In this document: positions 42,578-51,848 of the stretch, piece by piece | Layout: each line of letters starts with the position of its first letter | Position numbering within the stretch: the first letter of the stretch is position 1 | NCBI GenBank assembly: GCA_963849635.1 | Contig: CAWKIA010000022.1 | Span: 248,001-312,000, forward strand | DNA length: 64,000 nucleotides | DNA from: CAVRUD01 sp963849635 | GTDB taxonomy: Bacteria; Chloroflexota; Chloroflexia; Thermomicrobiales; UBA6265 | Direction: 5' to 3' | Program-made: the position numbers and the translations under genes | Notes under the pieces: model-generated | The model's input: the letters and a program-made list of their open reading frames with translations, nothing else | What the model was told of the DNA's origin: nothing | Database searches by the model: none

Positions 42578-43798
42578 ATGAGCAACGAAGGCACGGTCGA
42601 CGGGAAGCCGATGGACGCCATCGTGGTCGGTGGCGGCGTGGCCGGTTGCTCGATCGCCTATCGCCTGGCGGAGCGCGGTCGCCGGGTGCTCCTACTGGAG
42701 CGGCGAGAGCTGGCCTCGGGGGCATCGGGACGGAACGCCGGTCATACCGGCACCGGCTCCTCGCTGCACGATGCGGCGGGCCGCGCCGTCGCCGCCCTGA
42801 CGACGGCAAACCTGGCAATGATCAAGACGCTGCCGGAGGAGCTTGACGCCGATTTTTCGCTGCGGCTAACGGGATCGCTTGACATCGCCACGAACCAGGA
42901 GCAGTGGGACCACGTCTCTCGGGCCGTCGACTCCCACCGAGCGAACGGCATCGAAGCCCATCTGCTCGACCGGCAGGAGGCGCGGAAGCTGATGCCCGCC
43001 TTGGCGGAGGACATTCTGGGGGCGAAGTTTCTTCCGGACCGAGGCCATCTCTGGCCATTTGCCCTGGTCCATGCCTTCGCCCGGGCAGCGAGCCGACATG
43101 GCGCGGTCATTCGCACTGGAGCGGCGGTGGAGGCGCTGATTTGGGCGGGCGATCGCGTCACCGGGGTACGCACCGGCGGCGAGGCGATCCTGGCCGACGA
43201 AGTCGTCCTGGCGACGAACGCCTACACGCCCCACCTCCTGCCGGACCTGCCGGATGGTGCGATCGTCCCCGCCAGGGGCCAGATTCTGGTCACCGAAGCG
43301 CAACCGCCGATCCTTGAGTGTCCGTTCGGCACCAACTTCGACAAGGAGTACGGTCGGCAGACGCCGGACGGCAAGATCCTCTTTGGCGGCTTCCGCCGCC
43401 TCGATGACGACCAAGGGCTGGGTCACGAGGACGAACGCGTGACCCCCGCCGTCATCCACGGACTGGCCGCCAATCTGGTCCGTCTCTTCCCCGCCCTGGC
43501 GGACGTACGAGTGGTGCGCTGCTGGGCCGGAATCATGGGCTTCACCCCGGACGGCCTGCCCCTGATCGGCCGCTACGCCCCCGGACTCACCCTGGCGGTC
43601 GGCTTCAACGGGGGCGGCTTCTCCTGGACCTCAATTACCGGCAGGATCATCGCCGACCTCCTCGACGGCATCGACCCCAGCTTCGATCTGGCCCCGTTCG
43701 ACCCCAACCGCTTCGCAACGTTCGGGACTGCGTGGAGCAACCCGTTTACGGCCGGGGAGCAGGCCGGGGCAGAGGTATCTGGAACGTATGACTCATAG
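42578..43798 (+). CDS. FAD-dependent oxidoreductase of the D-amino acid oxidase family
   Basis: 406-residue cytoplasmic flavoprotein with dinucleotide-binding DAIVVGGGVAGCSIAYRLAERG, VLLLERRELASGASGRNAG, a mid-domain RGHLWPFALVHAF, and the C-terminal GFTPDGLPLIGRYAPGLTLAVGFNGGGFSW typical of DAO-fold amine or glycine oxidases. The substrate is probably a secondary or primary amino acid. The ATG at 42578 overlaps AAGAGG upstream. It is divergent from the berberine-type oxidoreductase. Confidence 0.87.
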   Translation: MSNEGTVDGKPMDAIVVGGGVAGCSIAYRLAERGRRVLLLERRELASGASGRNAGHTGTGSSLHDAAGRAVAALTTANLAMIKTLPEELDADFSLRLTGSLDIATNQEQWDHVSRAVDSHRANGIEAHLLDRQEARKLMPALAEDILGAKFLPDRGHLWPFALVHAFARAASRHGAVIRTGAAVEALIWAGDRVTGVRTGGEAILADEVVLATNAYTPHLLPDLPDGAIVPARGQILVTEAQPPILECPFGTNFDKEYGRQTPDGKILFGGFRRLDDDQGLGHEDERVTPAVIHGLAANLVRLFPALADVRVVRCWAGIMGFTPDGLPLIGRYAPGLTLAVGFNGGGFSWTSITGRIIADLLDGIDPSFDLAPFDPNRFATFGTAWSNPFTAGEQAGAEVSGTYDS

Positions 43799-44013
43799 GT
43801 AGCGCAAGATACCGCCTTCCCTGAGCGGATTCCACGCCTGTAGCCAGTACACCCGATCCAGATGCGGCCCGGAGGTACACCGGGGTGGCGCTCGGATAAC
43901 CGGGTAGCGTATGGTCCGGTTATGCCTATGGCGGAATCCACGATGACGCGCGACCCGTGCCTGGCATTCGCTATCCCCTCCAGGGAGCGCGTCTGGTGCC
44001 TGTGGGAAGGACG

Positions 44014-46485
44014 ATGACGCCCGATCGAGCCGCCACCCAGGGACAGCCGGTCTCGCTCGTTCCGCTCGGCAGACGCGGCTGGGATTCGCCTGTCCCTACA
44101 CCCCTGACCCGGCTGATTGGGCGTCAGCAAGAACGTCAAACCGCCAGTGATCTTCTCCGCGGCGGAACGCGCCTGGTGACGCTGACCGGCCCAGGCGGGA
44201 TCGGCAAGACCCGGCTGGCACTCCAGATCGGTAGCGATCTGGAGACAGAGTTCGATGGCGTCATCTGGATCCCGCTGACGCAGGTTCGCGATCCAGACGC
44301 CGTCCTCGCCGTCGTGGCGTCGAGTGTCGGGCTTGTAGGTGGGGCGTCGCTCGAACGGCTGATCCGCGCGATCCGTGGCGACCGCCTCCTGCTGGTGATC
44401 GACAATTTCGAGCAGGTGATCGACGCGGCGCCTCGGATCGCCGATCTGCTTGCTGCCTGCCCGAAGCTTCATGCCCTGGTCACGAGCCGATCCCTGCTGC
44501 GGATCCGCGGGGAATACACCCTCTCACTGCCACCACTCTCGACGAGCGCCGCAACGCAAGGGCCGCGTGGGAACGAACGATTGCCTGCGCACGATAGCCC
44601 GGACACGACCCACCTCCCAGACGCGGTGGCGCTCTTCGTCGAGCGGGCCGCTCCCCTCGCTCCAGATGGCTCCCTGAGTGACGCGAATACGGCAACGATC
44701 GAAGCGATCTGTGCGCGCCTGGACGGGCTCCCGCTCGCGATCGAACTGGCGGCGGCCAGAATGAGTCACCTGCCGCTGCCGTCGCTCCTCGACCATTTGG
44801 ACCGGCGCCTGCCACTGCTGATCGAAGGCGCGCGGGATCTTCCAGAGCGCCAGCGGACCATGCGGGACGCGATCGCCTGGAGCTTCGAGCTCCTGCTTCC
44901 GGCGGAGCAGCGACTTTTCCGTCGTCTGGCGGTGTTCGAGGGTGGATTCACGCTGGCGGCGGCGGAAGCAGTCGACACTGGCGATCCCGATCCCGGTGAT
45001 CCGCGCCCAGTCGGCCCCGGCACACTCGACCTCCTGCGCTCACTCGTCGAGAAGAGCCTGGTACGCCAGGAGCTCTCCGACTCCGGGGAGCCACGCTACA
45101 CGATGTTCGAGACGATCCGGGAGTTCGCGTCTGAGCACCTGGCGGAGTCGGGTGCGACTACCGCGGCCCGTCAGAATCACGCCGCGTTCTTTCAGGCACA
45201 GGCTGAGCGGGATGGGATGGCGGACCTGCAGCCGGACGGGGACCGACGGCTGGACGGTCTGGAAGCGGAGCGCGCGAACATGCGCGCTGCCCTAACGTGG
45301 TTGGAGGACTCGGGCCAACCCGAGCGATGCCTAGAGATGGCGACCATGCTGGGCGGGTTCTGGTTCGCCCGCAGTCATTTGCGAGAAGGCCAGGAATGGC
45401 TCGAACGCTCACTGGCGAAATATGGTGGCGCCCCGTCCCTTCTACGAGCCAGAGCCCTGGTCTGGCTCGGCTCGATCTTGATCCTGAGAGGAGAGACCGA
45501 CGAAGCTGAACGTGTATTGACCGAAGGGTTGGTGCTCTCACGGACGCACGGAGACGCATTCTTCGAAGCCCAGGCGCTCCTCGGCCTTGGGTTCAGAGCG
45601 CTGTACTTCGGTGACCCAGTGCGCGGAGCTGTGCATCTGACCGAGGGGATGGCCGCGGCCGAGACCGTGCCGGACCCCCGCCTGGCTTCGCTCATGATCG
45701 GAAGAGTCAAGGCCAATCTGGGCATCGCCGCGCGGGAACGGGGTCAGCTCACCGAGGCGAAAGGCTTTCTCGAAGAGGCATTGCGACAGTATCAAGCGAT
45801 CGCCTATCGGGCTGGCGAGCGGCGGTCAGAGGCCGATCTCGCCTACCTGGCGGTCGTGCGCGGCGAGTACGCCGAGGCAATGAACGGGTACCAGGTGTTT
45901 CTGGCGCGGGCGCGGGGCGAGCGGGCGTCTCGGGATACCCAGGTCGTGATCGTCGGCGTGGCTATCGCCGCCGCGGGCCTCGGTTGGCACGAGCTCTCGA
46001 CCCGCTGGCTGGGTGCCGCCGAAACGTTGGGCGAGCGATTGGGGCTCGGTCCGCTGGTGGACACCTACGCCTGGCCCGTCTGGAATCGAGCGCTCGAAAG
46101 CGCGCGCGGAGCGCTCGGCGAGGCGGCATTCGCGGCCTCCTGGGCGGCCGGTCGTGCGCTGCGAACCGAGCAAGTCTTCGCGGAGATCCTCGACTCCCCC
46201 GCCGTGCAGCGCTCGGCCAAGGTCCGCACCAGCGCCGCCGTGACCCACTCCATTGATGGTCAAGAGGCGCTGTCAGCGCGAGAGATGGATGTCCTCCGTT
46301 TGCTTGTCGCGGGACAGAGTGATCGGGCGATCGGCGCGGCGTTGTTCATTAGCCATCGGACCGTCGAGTTCCACGTCTCGCGCATCCTCGCCAAGCTGGG
46401 GGTCGCGAGCCGCTCCGCCGCGGTCGCCGCCGCGTTTTCCGCGGGTCTGGTTGACCCGTCCGCGCCATCTTCTGCCCCCGAATAG
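44014..46485 (+). CDS. LuxR-family regulator with NB-ARC-type ATPase domain
   Basis: 823 residues from ATG 44014 (an in-frame GTG at 43957 is possible). The P-loop GPGGIGKT is at about 59-66, LLVIDNFEQVI is the Walker B, LVTSRSLLRI the sensor and LDGLPLAIELAAARM the following helix. TPR-like helical repeats fill about 400-700. The C-terminal LuxR HTH (SAREMDVLRLLVAGQSDRAIG, RTVEFHVSRILAKLGVASRSA) completes it. It is a paralogue of the 838-residue regulator at 22-24.6 kb, with the same architecture. Neighbouring oxidoreductases are possible targets. Confidence 0.87.
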   Translation: MTPDRAATQGQPVSLVPLGRRGWDSPVPTPLTRLIGRQQERQTASDLLRGGTRLVTLTGPGGIGKTRLALQIGSDLETEFDGVIWIPLTQVRDPDAVLAVVASSVGLVGGASLERLIRAIRGDRLLLVIDNFEQVIDAAPRIADLLAACPKLHALVTSRSLLRIRGEYTLSLPPLSTSAATQGPRGNERLPAHDSPDTTHLPDAVALFVERAAPLAPDGSLSDANTATIEAICARLDGLPLAIELAAARMSHLPLPSLLDHLDRRLPLLIEGARDLPERQRTMRDAIAWSFELLLPAEQRLFRRLAVFEGGFTLAAAEAVDTGDPDPGDPRPVGPGTLDLLRSLVEKSLVRQELSDSGEPRYTMFETIREFASEHLAESGATTAARQNHAAFFQAQAERDGMADLQPDGDRRLDGLEAERANMRAALTWLEDSGQPERCLEMATMLGGFWFARSHLREGQEWLERSLAKYGGAPSLLRARALVWLGSILILRGETDEAERVLTEGLVLSRTHGDAFFEAQALLGLGFRALYFGDPVRGAVHLTEGMAAAETVPDPRLASLMIGRVKANLGIAARERGQLTEAKGFLEEALRQYQAIAYRAGERRSEADLAYLAVVRGEYAEAMNGYQVFLARARGERASRDTQVVIVGVAIAAAGLGWHELSTRWLGAAETLGERLGLGPLVDTYAWPVWNRALESARGALGEAAFAASWAAGRALRTEQVFAEILDSPAVQRSAKVRTSAAVTHSIDGQEALSAREMDVLRLLVAGQSDRAIGAALFISHRTVEFHVSRILAKLGVASRSAAVAAAFSAGLVDPSAPSSAPE

Positions 46486-46529
46486 CGCACCGGCAAACCA
46501 CCGGAGCCTATTTCCCGTCCACGAGCGAC

Positions 46530-46554
46530 GGACCACGGGGAAATCCCGTGGTCC
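46530..46554 (+). terminator. Hairpin after the LuxR regulator
   Basis: GGACCACGGG and CCCGTGGTCC form a perfect 10-base stem with loop GAAAT, about 45 bases beyond the stop. No T-run follows. Confidence 0.55.
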
Positions 46555-46690
46555 GTGGTCCGCGATCCCGTGGTTCCACGAGTAGGCGCGATCCCCTCCG
46601 CCACGTACCGTGAATCCAGTGGATGTGCCCGGCCACCGGGCAGTTCCATTGCAACCGCCCACGGTTTGGATCAGGGGGAGCAAAGCAGGC

Positions 46691-48511
46691 ATGGAGGGAC
46701 ACCGCTTCGACGAACTGGCCCGTTCGCTTGGTACCTCGACTACTCGCCGCGGACTCCTCAAAGGTTGCCTGGGGATCATCGCGGGCGCACTTGCCGGGTC
46801 CGCCGCCACTCGGGGGGCGGCGCAAGGCACCATGGTCACGCAGGCGTACTGCGGCAATCAGTTCTGTGACAGCAACCCGGGGGGCTGCAAGCCGGGCTGC
46901 GTCTGCTGCGTCTACACCAACGCCGTCACCGGCAAGGTGATCAACAGCCGCTGCCGGCCACCAGGCACCTGCAATCCCGGCACAACCGTCTGCCCGGCGG
47001 GGCAGACCTATTGTTCGGATCTCGGCCGCTGCGCTGAGTGCTGCACCAACGCTCAGTGCCCGACACCGGCCGATCCCTGCCGTGCGGCCGTCTGCCAAAG
47101 CGGCGTCTGCAACCAGATCCCGGCCAACGAGGGCGGGACGTGCAATGACGGAGACCTCTGCACCAAGACCGACACCTGCCGCGGCGGCGTCTGCGTCGGC
47201 GGCGACCCGGTCGTCTGTCGGCCGCTCGACCAATGCCACGTGGCGGGCACGTGCGACCCACTGACCGGGACCTGTTCTAACCCGAACGCGCCCAACGGGG
47301 TGTCGTGTAACGACACGAACGCCTGTACCACAGGCGACACCTGCCAGGCGGGCGCTTGCACCGGCGGGACAACGGTCTCATGCACCACGGACAACCCCTG
47401 CCTCTCCGCAAGTTGCGACCCGGTCCGTGGATGCGTAACGACGCCGAAGGGACGGGGAGAGGCCTGCGGGAACGGGATCCGCTGCGACGGCGACGAGATC
47501 TGCGACGGGGCGGGGACCTGCGTGCCAGGGACGCCGGTGTCCTGCGGTTCTTGCCTCGCCTGCGACCCCGCGTCTGGGTCGTGCGTGGCCGCAAACGAAG
47601 GTTCGGCCTGCTCTGGCAGCAGCGACAAGTGCTTCGAGACCTTCGTCTGCCGCGCGGGGACGTGCGTTGGCGAGCAGCCGACTGATTGCACGGCTACGGA
47701 CCAATGCCACGCGGCCGGAACCTGCGACCCCAACACCGGCCTCTGCTCAAATCCAGACCAGCCGGACGGGACGGACTGCGAAGACGGCGATCTCTGCACC
47801 GGCGGCGACTCCTGTCAGGCGGGCGTCTGTCGGCCTGGCATCTTCCCCACGCTCTGCTTCGCCACCACTTGCGCGCCCCAATCGACCTGCAACCCGTCCA
47901 CCGGCCAATGCGAAGCGACGGCCACCGCTCCGAACGGAACCGACTGTAGCTCGCCGTTCGACGCGTGCTCGACGAGCGAATGCCAGGACGGGGCCTGCGT
48001 CGCCACATCAACCGTGGACTGTTCCCATCTCGACACCGAGTGTGGGATCGGACAGTGTGATGGAGTCACCGGAAACTGCACGGTGGTGGCGAGGCCGGGG
48101 TCTCACCTCACGCCGTGTGATGGCCAAAACAGGTGCAACACGTTCCTTTGCGCTGGCGGTAGTTGTGTGGACTTTGGACCCGCGGTCACGTGCGACAGTC
48201 CTCCGTACTCAGTGCCAGACTGCTCAAGGAATCTGCAACCCCGGCACAGGGCGATGCTCGTACGGGCCGGCGCCCGACGGAACGTCGTGCGGGGCTCAAG
48301 GAAATCGCTTCTGCTTAATGGGATCTGCCAGTGCGACGGGTTCTGTGAGGGGCTTTGCCTGTCGACTCAGGGGCAGTGCTGCGGCAGGATCTTCCAGGGC
48401 GAGATTCTCTTTTGTGAAGCTACCACGACCTGTTGCCCAGCGGACGTTGCCTTCCTCGGCTCCGGTTGCTGCACAGCCTTGCAACGCTGCACCGAAACCG
48501 GGTGCATTTGA
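46691..48511 (+). CDS. Large Cys-rich repeat protein with Tat leader
   Basis: 606 residues. The start at 46691 has a GGGGGAG site; MEGHRFDELARSLGTSTTRR leads a twin-arginine signal (LLKGCLGIIAGALAG). The rest is about 12 percent cysteine in repeats of roughly 40-80 residues: CNDGDLCTKTDTCRGGVC, DQCHVAGTCDPLTGTCSNP, CNDTNACTTGDTCQAGAC and similar units. Those resemble the Cys-rich repeats of exported proteins of Chloroflexota and myxobacteria. Near 48200-48310 two compensating indels change the frame: the other frame reads QCQTAQGICNPGTGRC. A very stable hairpin follows the stop. Confidence 0.8.
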   Translation: MEGHRFDELARSLGTSTTRRGLLKGCLGIIAGALAGSAATRGAAQGTMVTQAYCGNQFCDSNPGGCKPGCVCCVYTNAVTGKVINSRCRPPGTCNPGTTVCPAGQTYCSDLGRCAECCTNAQCPTPADPCRAAVCQSGVCNQIPANEGGTCNDGDLCTKTDTCRGGVCVGGDPVVCRPLDQCHVAGTCDPLTGTCSNPNAPNGVSCNDTNACTTGDTCQAGACTGGTTVSCTTDNPCLSASCDPVRGCVTTPKGRGEACGNGIRCDGDEICDGAGTCVPGTPVSCGSCLACDPASGSCVAANEGSACSGSSDKCFETFVCRAGTCVGEQPTDCTATDQCHAAGTCDPNTGLCSNPDQPDGTDCEDGDLCTGGDSCQAGVCRPGIFPTLCFATTCAPQSTCNPSTGQCEATATAPNGTDCSSPFDACSTSECQDGACVATSTVDCSHLDTECGIGQCDGVTGNCTVVARPGSHLTPCDGQNRCNTFLCAGGSCVDFGPAVTCDSPPYSVPDCSRNLQPRHRAMLVRAGARRNVVRGSRKSLLLNGICQCDGFCEGLCLSTQGQCCGRIFQGEILFCEATTTCCPADVAFLGSGCCTALQRCTETGCI

Positions 48512-48577
48512 TTCGTCGAGGAGTGGGCCCATCGTCAGCATACGGGAGCACCCACCTAGACAACCCGCATAGTCGAA

Positions 48578-48611
48578 GGCGCCGCCGGGCTGATATCAGC
48601 CCGGCGGCGCC
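48578..48611 (+). terminator. Strong palindromic terminator
   Basis: A 34-base perfect palindrome, half-site GGCGCCGCCGGGCTGAT, directly followed by GGTTTTCG. It sits 67 bases past the Cys-rich gene and is the most stable hairpin in this part of the window. Confidence 0.75.
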
Positions 48612-48732
48612 GGTTTTCGTGGCGCCTGGAGATCGTCCTCGCTCGTGCGAGTGCGCCAGGGTATCTTGACGTCGAGTTATGGGCACCGCAATGTGCATCT
48701 ATCAAACGCCTGATGGACGTGATGTGCATGGA

Positions 48733-48923
48733 ATGGCGAATCGGGACGGCGCATCGGTCGTGCAATCCGTTGAGCGAGTGCGCTGGCGGTCCTCACCTGC
48801 TTTACCGGCGGTGAACCGTAGTTGCGTGTCGCCGATGTGGCCCGCCGGCTCGATTTGCCCCAGAGCACCGTCTCCTGGCTGATCGTGACGATGGAGCGGA
48901 CGGGGTTCATCGAAGCGGACTGA
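48733..48923 (+). pseudogene. IclR-type regulator remnant
   Basis: The N-terminal winged helix of an IclR regulator is recognisable across two frames: VVQSVER, then ALAVLTCFTGGE, then LRVADVARRLDLPQSTVSWL and IVTMERTGFIEAD. The pieces are joined through one frameshift near 48775 and a TAG near 48822, and a TGA at 48921 ends it; the effector-binding half is missing. It lies directly upstream of the sugar-acid dehydratase-like gene, where IclR regulators commonly sit. Confidence 0.6.
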
Positions 48924-49065
48924 ACTGATCCGCTCCTTCTCGAAGCTATCTATCGCGCGGAGCGAGGCATGACCCGACCTCGAAACCACATCGCCGCCAT
49001 CGAGGCGCTCGTCATCGCCGGCAAAAAGGATTACGCCACTGGAGCCGGCCTCAAGACGCCCTCAT

Positions 49066-50186
49066 CTGACTGAGGTTGTTCCCCAGCGAGCCCGAGCGCT
49101 GGGCGAAATCGGCGATCTCCACGTCTGCGCCTATCCACCCCAGGCCCAAACCTGCCTGGTGAAGATCACCGCCGACGACGGCACGGTTGGCTGGGGTGAA
49201 GCGCACGCCCCGCTCGGTCCCGCCGCGACCAAGGCGGTGGTCGAGGACGTTCTCGCTCCGCTTCTGCTTGGGAAGGATCCACTCGCCATCGAGCGGCACT
49301 GGGACTACATGTACGGCAGCCAGCGCTTGCGCGGCCACGTTAGCGGCTACCAGATGGAGGCGATCGCCGGAGTCGATATCGCCCTCTGGGACCTCGCGGG
49401 CAAGCTGCTCGATCTGCCGGTCTACCAGCTGCTCGGCGGCCCCTATCGCACTGAGCTGCCGGCGTACGCCTCGGGCGTCCCCGGGGCAACACCGGAGGAG
49501 CGGGCGCGGCGCGCGGCTGGGTTCATCGACGAGGGCTATACGGCCGTCAAGGCATCGATCGGGCGCGGCAACATCGACGCGGATCTGGCCGGACTGGCCG
49601 CCATCGCCGAGGCGGTCGCCGGCAGGGCCGACCTGCTGGTCGACGCGCACGGCGCCTACGCCAGCGATCTGGCGCTGAAGGTTGGCCGTCGCCTGGAAGC
49701 GCTCGGGCGTCGCCTGGTTGGAAGATCCGCTTCCGCCGGAGGATATCGACGGCTACGCCCGGCTGGCGGCGGCGCTCGACATGCCGGTTGCCGGCGGCGA
49801 GACCGAATGCACCCGTTGGCAGTTCGACACCCGGCTGCGGTCCGGGGCCTTCGACGTCGATTCTGCCCGATGTCTGCCGCGCTGGGGGCATCAGCGAGGG
49901 TCGCAAGATCGCCGACGTGGCCCGCCTCCACAACGTGCGCTGGGCTGCCCACGTCAGTATGGGCAGCTCCGTCCACGTCGCGGCGGCGGCACATCTCGCC
50001 GCCGCCAGCCCCAACTTCCTCATCTTCGAGTTCCCGAGCACTCCCAATCCCCTTGGTGACGACCTCCTGCAATCACCTCTCCACCCTGTGGGAGGATTCT
50101 TGCGGGTTCCGGAGGGCCCAGGTCTCGGGATCGAGATTGACGAAGCCCGGCTCGCCGCTCATATCGTCTCTGACCTCAAGGGGTAG
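49066..50186 (+). pseudogene. Enolase-superfamily (mandelate racemase/muconate lactonising) dehydratase, frameshifted
   Basis: Protein pieces across three frames: ITADDGTVGWGEAHAPLG, IAGVDIALWDLAGK, LLVDAHGAY (49159 onward), then WLEDPLPPEDIDGYARL with PVAGGETECTRW, then LPDVCRAGGISEGRKIADVA and GLGIEIDEARLA, ending TAG at 50186. This is the mandelate-racemase/galactonate-dehydratase fold, with metal ligands D in VDAHGAY and E in WLEDP and AGGETE. Frame changes lie near 49700 and 49850. No ATG is in frame upstream of the first recognisable part, so the start is also lost or a CTG/GTG is used. Likely a sugar-acid dehydratase. Confidence 0.75.
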
Positions 50187-50482
50187 TCCAGAGCAGGTGT
50201 TTCTAACTGTCCGAAGGTGGTAGGCAATCGGACGGACACGGAGGTTCGCCCCTACGTCATCGGGCGTGGCTTGGCTCACTGAAGCCGGCGGCCTCCACAA
50301 ATCCGCCAGTCGCGCCGAAACAGCGACGTCGGCACGCCACAAGCCGTCCACGACGGCCAACTCTTTGCATTCTCTATCACGAACCCTCGCGAGAATTATT
50401 TGATATCTTGATGAACAACTATTGAATATCCAGTCGCTCTGGGGCGGTTTGATCGCGCCGCGAGGGCGGACAGGAGGCGAGG
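50187..50482. other. Intergenic, no recognised content
   Basis: 296 bases between the broken dehydratase and the LanC-like gene. No strong hairpin, repeat or ORF with a ribosome site was seen. A short AGGAGGCGAGG (about 50471-50481) serves the LanC-like ATG at 50483. Confidence 0.5.
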
Positions 50483-51848
50483 ATGACCTGGTTCGAGGCG
50501 CCGACGAGCGACGACTTCATCGCGGCGGCCGTCGATGCGGCCCGCTGGATCCGGTCCACCGCCCGAGAGGCCGAGCATGGACTGGTCTGGCTGCCCGATC
50601 CGGACCAGCCCGGAGCAGCGACGCGACCGTCACCGCCCCGCCACGATCTACAGCGGCAATGCCGGGCATCGTGCTCTTCTTCCTCGAACTGGCGGAGGCA
50701 ACCGGCGACGCTCGTACCTCGATGAGGCGCGGCGCGGCGCCGATCAGATCGCCGCGACCTGGCGGGATGTGCTGGATTTCCCGTCCCTGATCCCGCTCGA
50801 TCACGTCAACCTCGACTTCAGCCACGGCCTCTCCGGGACCGCCTTCACGCTCGCCACGTCTGGCGCGCGACGGGGACCGCGCCTACCGGGACGCCGCGCT
50901 GGCGATCACCCGCCACATCGCGGACGCGGCGACCGAGCGCGACGGCGCCGTCAGCTGGACCGGCGCGCCGTCCGCCGCGCTCGGCGATGGCTCGATCGTC
51001 CTCTATCTGCTCTGGGCGGCGCGGCAATTCGACGACCCAGCCCTGCTCGATCTGGCGCGACGCGCAGGGGAGCACACCTGAAGCTCGCCGAACCGGAGCC
51101 GCGCGGCGGGCTGAAGTGGACCGGCTTCCCGATGGAGACTCTCGGCATGAGCCCGGACGCCTACATGCCGAACTTCGAGTTCGGCACCGCCGGCGTCGCC
51201 TACGTCCTGGCACGCCTCGCCGAGGAGACCGGCGACGCAGCGCTTCCTCGACGCCGCGCGAGGCGGGCGCCGCGCACGTCCAGGCGATCGCCACGGTGCG
51301 CGGCGACGCTGCGCTGCTCCACCTACAGGCGAGCCGGACGATGACCGACCTCTTCTACCTGGGCTACTGCCACGGCCCGGTCGGCACGGCGCGCCTCTTC
51401 TACGACCTCGCACCGACGACCGGGATCCCGGATACGCCGAGTGGACGGAGCGCTTCGCGCGCGGGATCACCGGCAGCGGCGTGCCGGAGCGCCAGACGCC
51501 GGGGCTGTGGAACGTCGTCTGCCAGTGCTGCGGCACGCCGGGCATCATCGACTTCTTCCTCGGCCTCTGGGCGGGCAACGCGGGAGCGCGGGCTACCTGG
51601 CCTTCGCCCGGCGCGATGGCCGAGCAGACGCTCAGCCGCGCGACCGACTTCGACGGCAAGGGAGCGCGCTGGTATCAGGCCTGGACCCGCAGCCAAGCCG
51701 GACGACGTCACCGCCGAGACCGGCTACATGATCGGCGCGGCCGGCGTCGGCAGCGCCTTCCTCCACCTCGCACCTCGCCGAGCAGGGCCGCTACCGCGCC
51801 ATCCTCTTCCCCGACAATCCGTTCCCGGAGTCGCTGCCAGCGGCTTGA
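50483..51848 (+). pseudogene. LanC-like (lanthionine-synthetase C-type) protein with many frameshifts
   Basis: Reading over the frames gives WFEAPTSDDFIAAAVDAARW, TIYSGNAGIVLFFLELAE, DFSHGLSGTAFTLAT, FEFGTAGVAYVLARLAEE, LGYCHGPVGTARLFYDLA, WNVVCQCCGTPGIIDFFLGLW and LAEQGRYRAILFPDNPF, ending TGA at 51848. These are the repeated GxxG helical hairpins and the zinc-ligand Cys-His-Gly of the LanC alpha toroid. About eight single-base indels break it, but no in-frame nonsense change is seen between them. GGAGGCGAGG precedes ATG 50483. A free-standing LanC-like protein is glutathione-adduct or non-lantibiotic related in other organisms. Confidence 0.75.
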
